Assembly: GCF_001431045.1 (NCBI RefSeq) | Contig: NZ_BCLE01000043.1 | Location: 1 to 56,470, forward strand | DNA length: 56,470 bases | Source: Streptococcus orisasini | GTDB lineage: Bacteria; Bacillota; Bacilli; Lactobacillales; Streptococcaceae | Reading direction: 5' to 3' | Shown here: positions 18,273 to 27,305 of the stretch, in pieces | Numbering within the stretch: position 1 is the stretch's first letter | How the letters are laid out: each line of letters starts with the position of its first letter | Translations under genes and position numbers: made by a program | Notes under the pieces: generated by a model | The model's input: only the letters and a program-made list of their open reading frames with translations | Database searches by the model: none | What the model was told of the DNA's origin: nothing

Positions 18273-18895
18273 GTTAATAGTGATAGAATTTGTTTCTCGA
18301 TTAAACTTAAATCATCTGCTTCTGATTGTGTGGGTATATTTAAAATAAAGCGCTGAGTGAAATAGGCAAAAAGAAGACCGGCATTTATTCGGACAAGCTC
18401 CAAAGCACTGAGATTGGCAATCTGAGGATTATTTTGCCTTAAAAGCTGCCAGTATTCCTCAAAATCGGCAACTATAACTGCTTTAATGTTTGCCAGCAGC
18501 ATCTGCCGCAATTGGGCATTGACCAGACATTCCTGAAGGAGAATTTTAATCAAATCGGCATTTTGAGCTAAAAATTTAAAACGATCTTGAACGATAAAAT
18601 GGACGGTGTCTTCTAGCTGAATATGTTTTTTTAATTGAGGGAGAAAAGCTTTTTTTAATTCAGGAATCATGGGCTGCATAATCTCAGCAAGCAGATCACT
18701 TTTTGTTTTAAAGTATTTAAAAATGGTGGCTTGACTAATCCCAGCTTTTTCTGCGATTTGGGTTGTCGAAGTTCCATTATAGCCTTGCTGAGAAAAGAGT
18801 TCAATAGCTGCAGCTAAGGTTTTCTTTTTGCCGGCTGGCATTTTATGATGGCCTAGCCAGTCGCGGTAATTGTCTAAAATATTGTTTTTATTCAT
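18263..18895 (-). CDS. TetR-family regulator of the adjoining ABC exporter
   Basis: A 210-residue TetR-type repressor. The DNA-binding domain is at about residues 22-70, with AAIELFSQQGYNGTSTTQIAEKAGISQATIFKYFKTKSDLL, the family helix-turn-helix. The rest is the helical ligand and dimerisation domain. It is the third gene of a minus-strand operon after the ABC ATPase and permease, 22 bases beyond the permease stop, with a GAGG ribosome binding site. Two identical-architecture palindromes at the operon promoter (20864-20879, 20899-20914) are its likely operators, giving autorepression and control of the exporter. The inducer is unknown, probably a toxic or exported compound. Confidence 0.9.
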   Translation of the reverse strand: MNKNNILDNYRDWLGHHKMPAGKKKTLAAAIELFSQQGYNGTSTTQIAEKAGISQATIFKYFKTKSDLLAEIMQPMIPELKKAFLPQLKKHIQLEDTVHFIVQDRFKFLAQNADLIKILLQECLVNAQLRQMLLANIKAVIVADFEEYWQLLRQNNPQIANLSALELVRINAGLLFAYFTQRFILNIPTQSEADDLSLIEKQILSLLTLK

Positions 18896-18917
18896 AATGA
18901 CCTCATTTTTATTTTAA

Positions 18918-20123
18918 TTATACCTTGCGGTAACGCTTAAGTCCAATGATATTCAAAATGGTCAGAATAAGAAGAAAGATGAAGAGAAAGAATAAATCAG
19001 CTTTAAGGCTGAAAATGTTACTACCATTCAGAATAACTTTGGACAAAGCATGCCCGGCATAATAGAGCGGCAGAATTTTACCAAGAGACTGCACCCAATC
19101 TGCCATAGAGTCTAAAGGAATGATACCTGAGAAAAAGATCTGCGGAACAATAATAAGGGGAATAAACTGCATCATCTGGAATTCTGACTGGGCTAAGGTG
19201 GATAGCAAGAGGCCAAAGGCTAGAGCAAGGAGAGCAAAAAGAATGTTAATCAAGATAAGATCACAAATACTGCCGACTACCTGAAGATCTAAGAGCCAGA
19301 TGGTTGAAAAAACAATAACTATCGTTTGGAAGGCAGCGATAAGACCATAAGACAGCATATAACCAAAAACGATATCGGAGCGTTTAACAGGGGTGGCTAA
19401 GAGCCGATCCAATGTTCCTGTTGTGCGTTCTTTAAGAAGGGCCATGCCTGAGATGAGGAAAACAAAGAAGAAAACGAAAAATCCCATAAGAATGGGGACC
19501 ATTTTGGAAAAAAAGGTTGTATCCTTATTTCCATAACTGTAGTTTTCAGATAGGTCAAATTTGGTTTGTTTGGAGTCAACTTTAGCCTGTATAGTTCCAG
19601 CTTTGTTTGCGGTTGGTGGGCGCTTGTTAGTTCTAGATTGTATAAGATTGCCTTGAGCTCGAGTCTGAACCTCCTGTGCCTTTTTAGCAGCCTGAGCACT
19701 GGCTTCTTGAGCTCTTTTGAGATTTTGAATCAATTCTTGAACCTGAGTCTGTTTGAGAGTGCTTTTGATGACTTGCCGTGTTAAGTTGGTCTTGCTAGGG
19801 TCGGTGTTGGCGTAAGTTACCTTATAATTTCCCTTATTTTTGTAAATAAGGATGGCATCAACCTTTTCATCTTTTAAGGCTTTTTGGGCTATTCTTTCTG
19901 TTTTATAGTTCCTAATGCTCATATGCTTAGCATTATCTAATGATTTGGTAACTATATCAGAGACATTAACAGAGGCGATTTTAACATTGGTATCTGTACT
20001 GGCAGAGAAAGCAGCATTCATCAGCCACATGATAAAAATAGGAGCCAAAAACAAGAGGGCTAGAGACCGTTTATCACGCAATAATTCTATTAATACTTTT
20101 TTTGAAATGGCTAGAATTCTCAT
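18918..20123 (-). CDS. ABC-2 type exporter permease
   Basis: A 401-residue permease of the ABC-2 family (YhaP/DrrB-like). One membrane segment lies at the N-terminus (about 20-40). A large extracytoplasmic domain follows (about 45-210, including a Gln/Ala-rich coiled segment near 140-165), then five more membrane segments (about 215-395) with the family signature ALLKERTTGTLDRLLATPVKRSDIV. It would pair with the ATPase encoded just upstream, with which it overlaps by 4 bases (ATGA-type overlap). Export of drugs, lipids or antimicrobial peptides is typical; the substrate is not evident. Confidence 0.9.
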   Translation of the reverse strand: MRILAISKKVLIELLRDKRSLALLFLAPIFIMWLMNAAFSASTDTNVKIASVNVSDIVTKSLDNAKHMSIRNYKTERIAQKALKDEKVDAILIYKNKGNYKVTYANTDPSKTNLTRQVIKSTLKQTQVQELIQNLKRAQEASAQAAKKAQEVQTRAQGNLIQSRTNKRPPTANKAGTIQAKVDSKQTKFDLSENYSYGNKDTTFFSKMVPILMGFFVFFFVFLISGMALLKERTTGTLDRLLATPVKRSDIVFGYMLSYGLIAAFQTIVIVFSTIWLLDLQVVGSICDLILINILFALLALAFGLLLSTLAQSEFQMMQFIPLIIVPQIFFSGIIPLDSMADWVQSLGKILPLYYAGHALSKVILNGSNIFSLKADLFFLFIFLLILTILNIIGLKRYRKV

Positions 20124-20842
20124 AATAATTCTCCTTCTGCTTTTAAGAAAACATCTTCGATGGTGTTGACCGCATAGGTGGATTTTAAATTGTCAGGACT
20201 ATCAAAGGCCATAATCTTACCATCTAACAACAAGCCCACCTTGTCTGTTAATTCAGCCTCATCCATAACATGTGTTGTGACTAAAATACCGACACCATCT
20301 TGCTTTAATTGGCGTAATTCTCGCCAGACCTTACGACGCAATGCAGGATCGATACCAACAGTTGGCTCATCGAGAATAAGAAGTTTAGGATTTCCCAAAA
20401 GCGCAATGGCTAAGGACAGACGACGTTTCATACCTCCAGAATAGCCTGCAACTGACTTATTAAGATGATCAGATAAGTCAACGACTTGAGCAGCGTGATC
20501 AATGGCTTCAGGAATTTCTGCCCTAGTTAGTCCTTTCATTTGTGCGAAAAATACCATATTCTCCAAGCCAGAAAGTGTTTCGTAAAGGGCGTCAGATTGT
20601 GCCATATAGCCTAGTTCTCCTAAAATACGCCGATTTGGCATGCGATGATTAAGAACAAGAGCCTCACCATCATCTGCCTTTTCCATCCCCAGCATGGTTT
20701 TAATCATGGTTGATTTTCCAGCTCCGGATGGGCCGATTAAGCCAATAATTTCACCAGTAGCTAAACTAAAATTGATATTGTTAAGGACGACTTGTTGACC
20801 AAAGTTTTTTCTAAGAGCCTGTAAATCCAGTAATTTTTTCAT
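20120..20842 (-). CDS. ABC exporter ATP-binding protein
   Basis: A 240-residue ABC ATPase. Walker A is GPSGAGKST (about 37-45), the Q-loop region is MAQSDALYETLSG, the signature is YSGGMKRRLSLAIAL, Walker B is LLILDEPTVGID and the switch His is in VTTHVMDEAELTD. It energises the permease encoded next, whose start it overlaps by 4 bases. It is the first gene of the TetR-controlled operon, transcribed from the consensus promoter at 20893-20921. The CcmA/DrrA-like sequence is typical of drug and antibiotic exporters. Confidence 0.93.
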   Translation of the reverse strand: MKKLLDLQALRKNFGQQVVLNNINFSLATGEIIGLIGPSGAGKSTMIKTMLGMEKADDGEALVLNHRMPNRRILGELGYMAQSDALYETLSGLENMVFFAQMKGLTRAEIPEAIDHAAQVVDLSDHLNKSVAGYSGGMKRRLSLAIALLGNPKLLILDEPTVGIDPALRRKVWRELRQLKQDGVGILVTTHVMDEAELTDKVGLLLDGKIMAFDSPDNLKSTYAVNTIEDVFLKAEGELL

Positions 20843-20863
20843 GAAAAACCTCTTTCTAAACTA

Positions 20864-20879
20864 GTGAGTGTTTGCTCAC
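20864..20879. promoter_or_regulatory. TetR operator 2 (downstream)
   Basis: GTGAG-N6-CTCAC palindrome. It is the same architecture as operator 1 and shares a G on the outer side. It lies just downstream of the predicted transcription start. Confidence 0.7.
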
Positions 20880-20892
20880 CTCTTCACGTTTA

Positions 20893-20921
20893 ATTATAGT
20901 GAGTACTCACTCACCTGTCAA
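20893..20921 (-). promoter_or_regulatory. Consensus promoter of the TetR/ABC operon
   Basis: Minus-strand TTGACA (20921-20916), 17 bases, TATAAT (20898-20893): a perfect promoter whose whole spacer is occupied by operator 1. Confidence 0.9.
20899..20914. promoter_or_regulatory. TetR operator 1 (in the spacer)
   Basis: GTGAG-N6-CTCAC palindrome inside the -35/-10 spacer, 35 bp from operator 2. Binding there would block RNA polymerase. Confidence 0.75.
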
Positions 20922-21085
20922 GGAAAAAGTTGATCAATAGCTATTGTGAAGAAAGAAAGTAAGAAAAGAATTGTGATTTCATTGATGTTTTTAGCTCTTG
21001 CATTTTGTGAGATGGAAGATGAGTTAAAACCTTATTGGCTGAAAAAGTGACAGAAATGAGCGTTCAAAAATATATGACTTATAAG

Positions 21086-21118
21086 TAAAAATCCGCTGGA
21101 ATGAACTAGCGGATTTTA
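21086..21118. terminator. Terminator of the amino-acid ABC operon
   Basis: AAAATCCGCT (21088-21097) pairs perfectly with AGCGGATTTT (21108-21117). Read on the minus strand it ends the importer operon with a T-run; the stem is symmetric and could act both ways. Confidence 0.8.
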
Positions 21119-21124
21119 CTGTTT

Positions 21125-21865
21125 TTATTTCAAGAAACGTTGTAGGAATTCTTTTGTACGTTGATGTGTTGGGGTTTCAAAGATTTGCTGCGGTGTGCCG
21201 CTTTCTGCAATGACACCTTGATCCATGAAAATCACACGGTCAGATACTTCTTTGGCAAAGTCCATTTCGTGAGTGACGATAATCATGGTCAAACCTGACT
21301 GTGCTAGGTCTTTCATGGTTTTGAGAACTTCCCCGACCATTTCTGGGTCAAGAGCTGATGTTGGCTCGTCAAAGAGCAAGGCTTCTGGATTGACAGAGAG
21401 GGCACGTGCGATAGCTACACGTTGCTTTTGACCGCCAGAAAGCTGCTTTGGTTTAGCCTGCCAGTATTGCTCAGTCATACCGACCTTATTCAGGTTTTCT
21501 TTGGCAATGGTTTCGGCTTCTGAGCGAGAGCGCTTGAGCACGGTTGTTTGGGCAACAATGGCATTTTCCAAAACATTTAGGTTTTCAAAGAGGTTGAAGG
21601 ATTGGAAAACCATACCGAGTTTTTCACGGTATTCGGTCAAGTTGTAGCCCTTGTCAAGAACATTTTGTCCGTGGAAGAGAATTTCTCCGCCAGTTGGATC
21701 TTCTAAAAGGTTAATAGAGCGCAGTAAAGTTGATTTTCCAGAACCAGAGGAACCGATGATAGAGATAACCTCACCCTTGTTGACAGAGAGTGAAATGTCT
21801 TTGAGAACTTCATTTTGTCCAAAAGATTTTTTCAAATGTTTGATTTCAATAATTGTCTGTGTCAT
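21125..21865 (-). CDS. Polar amino-acid ABC transporter ATP-binding protein
   Basis: A 246-residue ATPase of the GlnQ/HisP type. Walker A is GSSGSGKST, the signature [15 protein letters not shown], Walker [13 protein letters not shown] and the switch His in [11 protein letters not shown]. It drives import by the fused binding protein-permease encoded just upstream: its ATG and that gene's TAA share one base at 21865. Together these two genes form a complete importer, with the ATPase as a homodimer. Glutamine or glutamate is the usual substrate guess for this subfamily. Confidence 0.93.
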   Translation of the reverse strand: MTQTIIEIKHLKKSFGQNEVLKDISLSVNKGEVISIIGSSGSGKSTLLRSINLLEDPTGGEILFHGQNVLDKGYNLTEYREKLGMVFQSFNLFENLNVLENAIVAQTTVLKRSRSEAETIAKENLNKVGMTEQYWQAKPKQLSGGQKQRVAIARALSVNPEALLFDEPTSALDPEMVGEVLKTMKDLAQSGLTMIIVTHEMDFAKEVSDRVIFMDQGVIAESGTPQQIFETPTHQRTKEFLQRFLK

Positions 21866-23433
21866 TATTTCACCGCCTTGGTTTGAATTTGGTTGGCACC
21901 AGTTGTGTAATTATCAGCATCAAAGCGTTTTTCAACGTAACGAAGGATACGTGTCACAGTGAAAGTAAGGACAAAGTAGATGATGGCGATAATGGTGAAG
22001 GTTTGGAAATATTGGTAGGTTTGTGTTGCTACAGTATTTCCTGAGAAGTAAAGTTCCACAACGGAGATAACGTTCAACACGGAGGTATCTTTGATGTTGA
22101 TGACGAATTCATTACCCGTTGCAGGAAGAATATTGCGGATAACCTGAGGGAGCACAATCTTTCTCATGGTTTGTCCATGGGTGAAACCAAGTGCGGTTGC
22201 AGCTTCAAATTGACCTTTGTCAACAGCGAAAATACCGCCGCGGACAATTTCACTCATGTAAGCTCCGGTATTGATGGAAACGATGAAAATGGCCGCCAAG
22301 GTACGATCGAGAGACACACCAAAGGCTTGAGCAGTTCCGTAGTAGATAACCATGGCCTGTACAATCATTGGGGTTCCGCGGAAGATTTCAATATAGACGT
22401 TAAGCAGCCAACCGAAAATCTTTTGCAGCCAAGCTAAAATAAGATTAGATGCCTTTGGAGCGGTACGATAGACGCCAATTAGAAGTCCGATAATCAGACC
22501 GGCGATTGTACCTATAATTGAAATCAGCAGGGTTACACCTGTTCCGCGCAGCAGGGCTTTCCAATTGTTTTTGAGAATCGTGCTGACTTGGTTGAAAAAG
22601 CTAGGCTTAGTCTTTTTCTGGCTGCTGTCGTCATGGCTGGGCTGCAGCGGAATGATTTTGTCCATTAAGCTAATCTGATCATTTAGGGGGAATTGAGCAA
22701 GGGCAGCATTAACCTGTTCCAAGCGCGAATCTCCTTTACGCATACCGATAGCGAGAGCAACATCGGACGGGCTGACCTTAAATCCTTTTTTCAAAGCAAT
22801 CATTTTAAAGTCTTTATTAGCTTTGGTGGATGAGGTGGCTTCTGGGCGCTCAGAAACATAAGCGTCAATAACATTGGAAGCCAGAGCCTGCCGCATTTGG
22901 GAGAAGTCTCCCATGGCTGTTTCTTGTGAGACCTTAGGAATCTGACTGATAAGATCATAAAGGTAGACACCTTGTTGGGAAGTCACCTTGGCACCAGAGA
23001 AGTCCTCAAGATTTTCAGCATCAGCATATTTCCCGTCTTTACGTACTACAAGAACTGGTTCGCTGGTGTAGTAGCTGACAGAAAAGTCAATCTGTTTTTT
23101 ACGCTCTTCTGTTGGACTCATGCCGGCGATAATCATGTCGATTTTACCGGATGTAAGAGCAGGGACCAGCCCCTCCCATTTCGTTTTTACAATCAAGGGC
23201 TTTTTGCCTAAAGCTTTGGCAATCTTTTTAGCTGTCTGCACATCGTAACCGTTGGCGTACTGCTTGGTTCCTTCAATTGGAACAGCGCCGTTGCGGTTAT
23301 TGTCCTGAGTCCAGTTGAAAGGAGCATAGGCAGCTTCCATCCCAACACGTAAATATTCATCTGCCTTAGCACCCGTCACGCCAGTAAACAGCATGAAAAG
23401 AGCAGCAAGGCAGCTTAAAAATGTCTTTTTCAT
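21865..23433 (-). CDS. Fused amino-acid-binding protein and ABC permease
   Basis: A 522-residue two-domain protein. A cleavable signal sequence (about 1-24, ending AKA-DE, no lipobox Cys) precedes a family 3 solute-binding domain (about 26-255: [14 protein letters not shown], the [11 protein letters not shown] strand and [17 protein letters not shown] hinge). A short linker leads to a HisM/GlnP-type permease (about 290-510), with membrane segments and the EAA loop [21 protein letters not shown]. The fusion tethers the receptor to the transporter, as in streptococcal and lactococcal GlnP. Polar amino-acid import is expected; the exact ligand is not readable. The operon has its own promoter at 23467-23495. 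Confidence 0.93.
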   Translation of the reverse strand: MKKTFLSCLAALFMLFTGVTGAKADEYLRVGMEAAYAPFNWTQDNNRNGAVPIEGTKQYANGYDVQTAKKIAKALGKKPLIVKTKWEGLVPALTSGKIDMIIAGMSPTEERKKQIDFSVSYYTSEPVLVVRKDGKYADAENLEDFSGAKVTSQQGVYLYDLISQIPKVSQETAMGDFSQMRQALASNVIDAYVSERPEATSSTKANKDFKMIALKKGFKVSPSDVALAIGMRKGDSRLEQVNAALAQFPLNDQISLMDKIIPLQPSHDDSSQKKTKPSFFNQVSTILKNNWKALLRGTGVTLLISIIGTIAGLIIGLLIGVYRTAPKASNLILAWLQKIFGWLLNVYIEIFRGTPMIVQAMVIYYGTAQAFGVSLDRTLAAIFIVSINTGAYMSEIVRGGIFAVDKGQFEAATALGFTHGQTMRKIVLPQVIRNILPATGNEFVINIKDTSVLNVISVVELYFSGNTVATQTYQYFQTFTIIAIIYFVLTFTVTRILRYVEKRFDADNYTTGANQIQTKAVK

Positions 23434-23466
23434 TAGAAGACTCCTGTATAAAATTTTTCCTCTATC

Positions 23467-23495
23467 ATTTTACAGGAAAAAGAGCCGCATTTCAA
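23467..23495 (-). promoter_or_regulatory. Promoter of the amino-acid ABC operon
   Basis: Minus-strand TTGAAA (23495-23490), 17 bases, TAAAAT (23472-23467). Confidence 0.8.
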
Positions 23496-23648
23496 TATGA
23501 GTGTCTGAATATACTGAATTTATCAGAACATTACTGCTGTGAGAGCGGCTCAAAGATATTAGTGTCGTGATAGAATTCTCAAAGCACTGGCTAAAAGTTT
23601 CATCAGGGAGTCTCTAAATCAAATCAATAAATTTTTACAGCGATATCC

Positions 23649-23692
23649 ATGTCACCTGACAGTGATGTCGTTTTCTTTTTGTTCCTTATAAT
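23649..23692 (+). promoter_or_regulatory. Candidate activator-dependent promoter of the ABC pseudogene
   Basis: TATAAT lies at 23687-23692 with no -35 box. In place of the -35 there is a direct repeat ATGTC (23649-23653 and 23665-23669, 16-bp period), overlapping the dyad TCAC-N6-GTGA. Repeats replacing a -35 suggest control by a response regulator, for instance of the LytTR class. Confidence 0.35.
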
Positions 23693-23721
23693 AACGCCAT
23701 AGCATTAAGAAAGGAAAACGT

Positions 23722-24050
23722 ATGAATACCCCAGTTATTGTTGCTCAAACTATCAGAAAAACGTTTAACCGGACTGTTGCGCTTGATGACATTAGTTTTT
23801 CCATTGAAAAGGGTCAGATTTTTGGCTTTCTTGGACCTTCGGGATCAGGAAAAACGACAACGATTAATATTTTAACCGGACAACTAAGAGCAGATAGTGG
23901 CAGATCTTCTATTTTAGGACAAGATTCCCGTGAACTAACAAACCAAGAATTTTAGAAAATAGGTTTAGTCAGCGATACGAGTGGTTTTTATGAAAAAATG
24001 TCCCTTTATAACAACCTGCTTTTGAAAGATGCTGAAAAAGCCGATAACCC
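23722..24050 (+). pseudogene. Decayed ABC transporter ATPase gene
   Basis: The first 77 codons encode the start of an ABC ATPase with Walker A GPSGSGKTT, then an in-frame TAG at 23953-23955 interrupts a run that continues KIGLVSDTSGFYEKMSLYNNLL in the same frame. By comparison with intact relatives, the stop probably replaced a GAG codon. Homology ends around 24040, before the signature motif and Walker B, so the gene is both interrupted and truncated. The 88-codon frame at 23998-24264 that follows joins this remnant to an unrelated hydrophobic stretch. No product is expected. The RBS GAAAGGAAA and promoter remain. Confidence 0.8.
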
Positions 24051-24386
24051 CTTACACGATTTTTATACCTCTCCTTATAAGAGGGGGAAGTTAACTAATT
24101 TTTACTTGATTAGATTAATTTTAGATAACTCTAAGATTAATGTCTTCTATAAAATTTTTCTATTAGGTATTGTAAATTTTCTGATGATAATTCTTTCCAT
24201 TATATTGTGCAATATTATAAAAGGGATAATTACAGGTTCTTGTCTTCACTTTGCCCTATCCTAGTACAGCTTCTAAAATATAGTTACTAGAAGTGCTATT
24301 CTTTTTTGAAATTAAGTCTGTTTACGATAACCTCGTTCTTGTTATTAATGGGAATATATACAAGGTTTATCTTTAGGCAGTTTTTA
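24051..24386. other. Decayed interval with hydrophobic remnant
   Basis: No intact gene. It includes a hydrophobic stretch in frame with the pseudogene (about 24090-24228), possibly the remains of a permease or immunity-type membrane protein, and a BOX-like fragment at 24229-24271. Confidence 0.45.
24229..24271 (+). repeat. BOX-like repeat fragment, internal part
   Basis: GTTCTTGTCTTCACTTTGCC and CTAGTACAG match the interior of the full element at 17922-18025 with a few changes. Neither terminal repeat is present. Confidence 0.6.
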
Positions 24387-24395
24387 TGATAAAAT
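24387..24395 (+). promoter_or_regulatory. Promoter of the DUF2207 gene, extended -10
   Basis: TGATAAAAT fits TGn-TAAAAT; the RBS TTAGGAGA follows. Confidence 0.5.
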
Positions 24396-24423
24396 AGGGA
24401 AAAGGATTTTTAGGAGATTAGTA

Positions 24424-26319
24424 ATGAAAAAAATACTGTGCTTTTTGATAGTCTGCTGTAGTTTAATGATGTCTGGCCTTGCTGCAGCTGATGATGTTGA
24501 TTACAGCATTCGCCTTTATATGGGAAATCTGACTATCAATAGAAATAATACGGCCGAATTTCGGCAGAATGTTGTTTACGATTTTGATTCCAGCTATAAG
24601 GGACAGTATGTTACTCTGGGCACGGCAGGTAATGTTCCCAAAGGTTTTAAAATCGGCAGTCATCCTAATATTCATGCCTATGAGATAGATAAAAAAGGGA
24701 AGTTTCATAAGCGTTCGATAAAAACAGAAATTGAAAAGCTGTCAGATGGTTACCGTGTGAAAGTCTATAATAGCGGAAAAAGCGGTGACCGGATTGTACT
24801 TTCTGTGAACTGGAAACTGAAAAAAACAACAACTGTTCATTCAGATATCGCAGAGCTTAACTGGGTTCCTATCAGTGATTGGGATGCTGCTTTGGAAAAA
24901 GTTATTTTAACAGTTGAGGGTCCGGGATCTTCACTAAAAGGCAGCAAACTCTATGCCCATACGGGTTATTTTAAGACTCAGCCAAAAATTAGTCGCAAAA
25001 ATAATCTCTACAAAATAAGCCTCAATCATTTAGGTGAAGGTAAAAAAGTGGAACTGCATGCTTACTGGCCAAGTTCTGACTTTTCGCTTGCTGCTGCTAA
25101 TTCTAGTAAAGGATTAGGACGATTTCAGGCTGTTGAAAAGAAAATTGCCCGCAATCAGAAGTTTTATCCTTTCCTTGTTGGCAAATTATTGCCGTTAGTG
25201 GCTGCTGGCTTGCTGCTATTGTCTGGCCTTTGTTATTTGATTTGGAAGGGGCTTCTAGGGCAAAAAAAGGTTTCCAGACACATGCATTTGTTCAGTCCGC
25301 CAGCAGACTTATCGCCCTTGATTCTGGCACGTTATGCTTATGATTTAGAAATCAGGGAACTCTCACCTTTAAAAGGTAGGAGACGCCGTTATGATTTGGG
25401 CTTTAAGGAGCTGGTTCAAGCTAGTCTTTTAGATTTAATTGACCAAAGAAAAATCAAAATATCTGATGATCACAAGTACTTTACTGTTACGGATTCTAAT
25501 AGGCTAGAGCCGTATGAGAAGGCCTTTCTTAGTTTTGTTTATGGAAAAGGCAAAATGCCTATTGAGGATGCTTTTGCTGATTACAAAATAGACAAAAAAA
25601 TATTCAAAAACAGCAGTCAAGCAGTAATCCGACAGAAAGGCAAGAAAATTCTTGATTTATTTGAGCAGCGTGTTCAAAACTTAGACAATCGGATTAGTGA
25701 GGCAATTGACGAATTAGGCTTGGAAACACTTCACCGCAAAAGAACAAGACAAGAGAAGTTTTTCTTGTCCGTAGTTTATTTATTGACTGCTCTTGCCTTA
25801 TTGCTGTCTTTAGCTATAGACATCTTTAGTCTGTTTAAGGGTTACTGGTTTGGTCTGGGAACCAATAGCTTAGTATTTGTCTTATCCTTAATTTTTCTAA
25901 TTGTCTATTATCGAAAAGATGACTATTACAAAGTCACAGGTCTGCTGACTCAGGAAGGTCTTCAAGTCAGACAGGGCTGGGATGCCTTTAAAAATATGAT
26001 TCGCGATGTGAAGACATTCGATGATGTTGACTTAGCAGGTGTTGTCGTTTGGAACAGAATCTTAGTTTACGCTACTTTATACGGCTATGCAGAACGGATT
26101 CAAGACTATCTGAAACTTAAAGATATCAAGCTTGATAATCCGCAAATGAACAGCTATCTTGATGTCAACCCTGGTTATTATGTGGGTCTATCATCTAGTC
26201 ATTTGTCAAACTACACCTCAACTGCTACGCAAGCTTCAAACTTTTCGGTATCCTCAGGAGGTTCAGCAGGTGGCGGCTTCTCTGGCGGCGGAGGCGGAGG
26301 TGGAGGCGGAGCCTTTTAA
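24424..26319 (+). CDS. DUF2207-type membrane protein with poly-glycine tail
   Basis: A 631-residue membrane protein. A signal sequence (about 1-22, ending GLAAA-DD) precedes an extracytoplasmic beta-rich domain (about 24-225) with the DUF2207 pattern of SIRLYMGNLTINRNNTAEF. A membrane segment follows at about 248-272, a cytoplasmic helical region (about 280-440), two more membrane segments (about 445-500) and a C-terminal domain. The last 25 or so residues are nearly all Gly and Ser, ending in GGGGGGGGGAF. The function is unknown; the family is often found in Firmicutes with a similar glycine tail. It precedes uppP with 49 bases between. Confidence 0.8.
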   Translation: MKKILCFLIVCCSLMMSGLAAADDVDYSIRLYMGNLTINRNNTAEFRQNVVYDFDSSYKGQYVTLGTAGNVPKGFKIGSHPNIHAYEIDKKGKFHKRSIKTEIEKLSDGYRVKVYNSGKSGDRIVLSVNWKLKKTTTVHSDIAELNWVPISDWDAALEKVILTVEGPGSSLKGSKLYAHTGYFKTQPKISRKNNLYKISLNHLGEGKKVELHAYWPSSDFSLAAANSSKGLGRFQAVEKKIARNQKFYPFLVGKLLPLVAAGLLLLSGLCYLIWKGLLGQKKVSRHMHLFSPPADLSPLILARYAYDLEIRELSPLKGRRRRYDLGFKELVQASLLDLIDQRKIKISDDHKYFTVTDSNRLEPYEKAFLSFVYGKGKMPIEDAFADYKIDKKIFKNSSQAVIRQKGKKILDLFEQRVQNLDNRISEAIDELGLETLHRKRTRQEKFFLSVVYLLTALALLLSLAIDIFSLFKGYWFGLGTNSLVFVLSLIFLIVYYRKDDYYKVTGLLTQEGLQVRQGWDAFKNMIRDVKTFDDVDLAGVVVWNRILVYATLYGYAERIQDYLKLKDIKLDNPQMNSYLDVNPGYYVGLSSSHLSNYTSTATQASNFSVSSGGSAGGGFSGGGGGGGGGAF

Positions 26320-26368
26320 TCCAAAGCCTTCACCGCCAAACTGTCCAAAGTAAATAAAAGGAGATTAT

Positions 26369-27214
26369 ATGTTATTAATTGAAATCATCAAGGCCATTAT
26401 TTTCGGGATAGTGGAAGGAATCACGGAATGGCTGCCTATCTCAAGCACTGGACACTTGATTTTGGTGGAAGAATTTATTAAATTTAAGGATGCAAATGCT
26501 CCTTTTACCAACATGTTTAATGTTGTTATTCAGCTTGGAGCTATCTTGGCTGTCGTCGTTGTTTATTTTGACCGGCTGAATCCCTTTAAGAAGGGAAAAA
26601 CAGCCCGTGAAGTCCAGCTGACTTGGCAGCTTTGGCTGAAGGTTGTCATTGCTGCCTTGCCGGCCGCTGTTATTGGTCTGAAATTAAATGACTGGCTGGA
26701 TGCTCATTTTCAAAATTTTTTCACTGTGGCTTTGATGCTGATTATCTATGGTATAGCCTTCATCTACGTGGAAAAACGCCATGAAAATGTTGAGCCGGCT
26801 ATCACTCGTTTAGCCAACATGCCTTATAAAACAGCCATTTATATCGGCCTTTTTCAGGTTTTATCACTTATTCCTGGGACCAGCCGGTCAGGAGCAACCA
26901 TTTTGGGTGGTATCTTGGTAGGAACCAGCCGTGAAGTTGCTACTGAGTTTACTTTTTTCCTAGGAATTCCTATCATGTTTGGTGCTAGTCTGTACAAGGT
27001 TTTTAAATTCATCAAATCAGGCACTGTTTTAATGGGCAGTCAGCTTCTTATTTTGCTGGTTGCTATGGTAGTCGCTTTTGTAGTCAGTCTCTATGTTATT
27101 CGCTTCCTGACAGATTATGTTAAAAATCATGATTTCACCTTCTTTGGGAAATACCGTATCGGCCTTGGAGCTCTCTTGATCATGTATGGTCTGATTACGG
27201 CCGTTTTTGGTTAA
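26369..27214 (+). CDS. uppP: Undecaprenyl-diphosphate phosphatase
   Basis: A 281-residue polytopic membrane enzyme (UppP/BacA) that recycles undecaprenyl diphosphate to the monophosphate carrier used for peptidoglycan and cell-wall polysaccharide. Active-site signatures are [14 protein letters not shown] near residues 17-29 and [10 protein letters not shown] near 170. About eight membrane segments are visible. It also confers bacitracin tolerance in other bacteria. The RBS AAAAGGAG is close. The nearby rgpG uses the same lipid carrier, which makes the neighbourhood functionally coherent. Confidence 0.95.
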   Translation: MLLIEIIKAIIFGIVEGITEWLPISSTGHLILVEEFIKFKDANAPFTNMFNVVIQLGAILAVVVVYFDRLNPFKKGKTAREVQLTWQLWLKVVIAALPAAVIGLKLNDWLDAHFQNFFTVALMLIIYGIAFIYVEKRHENVEPAITRLANMPYKTAIYIGLFQVLSLIPGTSRSGATILGGILVGTSREVATEFTFFLGIPIMFGASLYKVFKFIKSGTVLMGSQLLILLVAMVVAFVVSLYVIRFLTDYVKNHDFTFFGKYRIGLGALLIMYGLITAVFG

Positions 27215-27247
27215 GCTAGCGACTTTTGCTGTTTTTCTTCTCCAAAA

Positions 27248-27276
27248 TTGAAAAAACTAGGCTTTTCTTGTATAAT
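27248..27276 (+). promoter_or_regulatory. mecA-rgpG promoter
   Basis: TTGAAA (27248-27253), 17 bases, TATAAT (27271-27276). Confidence 0.85.
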
Positions 27277-27305
27277 GAAATAACTACTCGCATGAGGTAA
27301 AGACT

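Noticed and set aside
20973..21050. GTG-started 25-codon frame between the exporter and importer operons
   Set aside because: No ribosome binding site or promoter, and it is short enough to arise by chance.
23998..24264. 88-codon frame after the ABC pseudogene
   Set aside because: Its start is inside the decayed ATPase frame, and its hydrophobic second half and repeat-derived end look like leftovers, not a gene.
27215..27247. Possible terminator after uppP
   Set aside because: Only a weak stem is present and the T-run is broken, so I did not call it.
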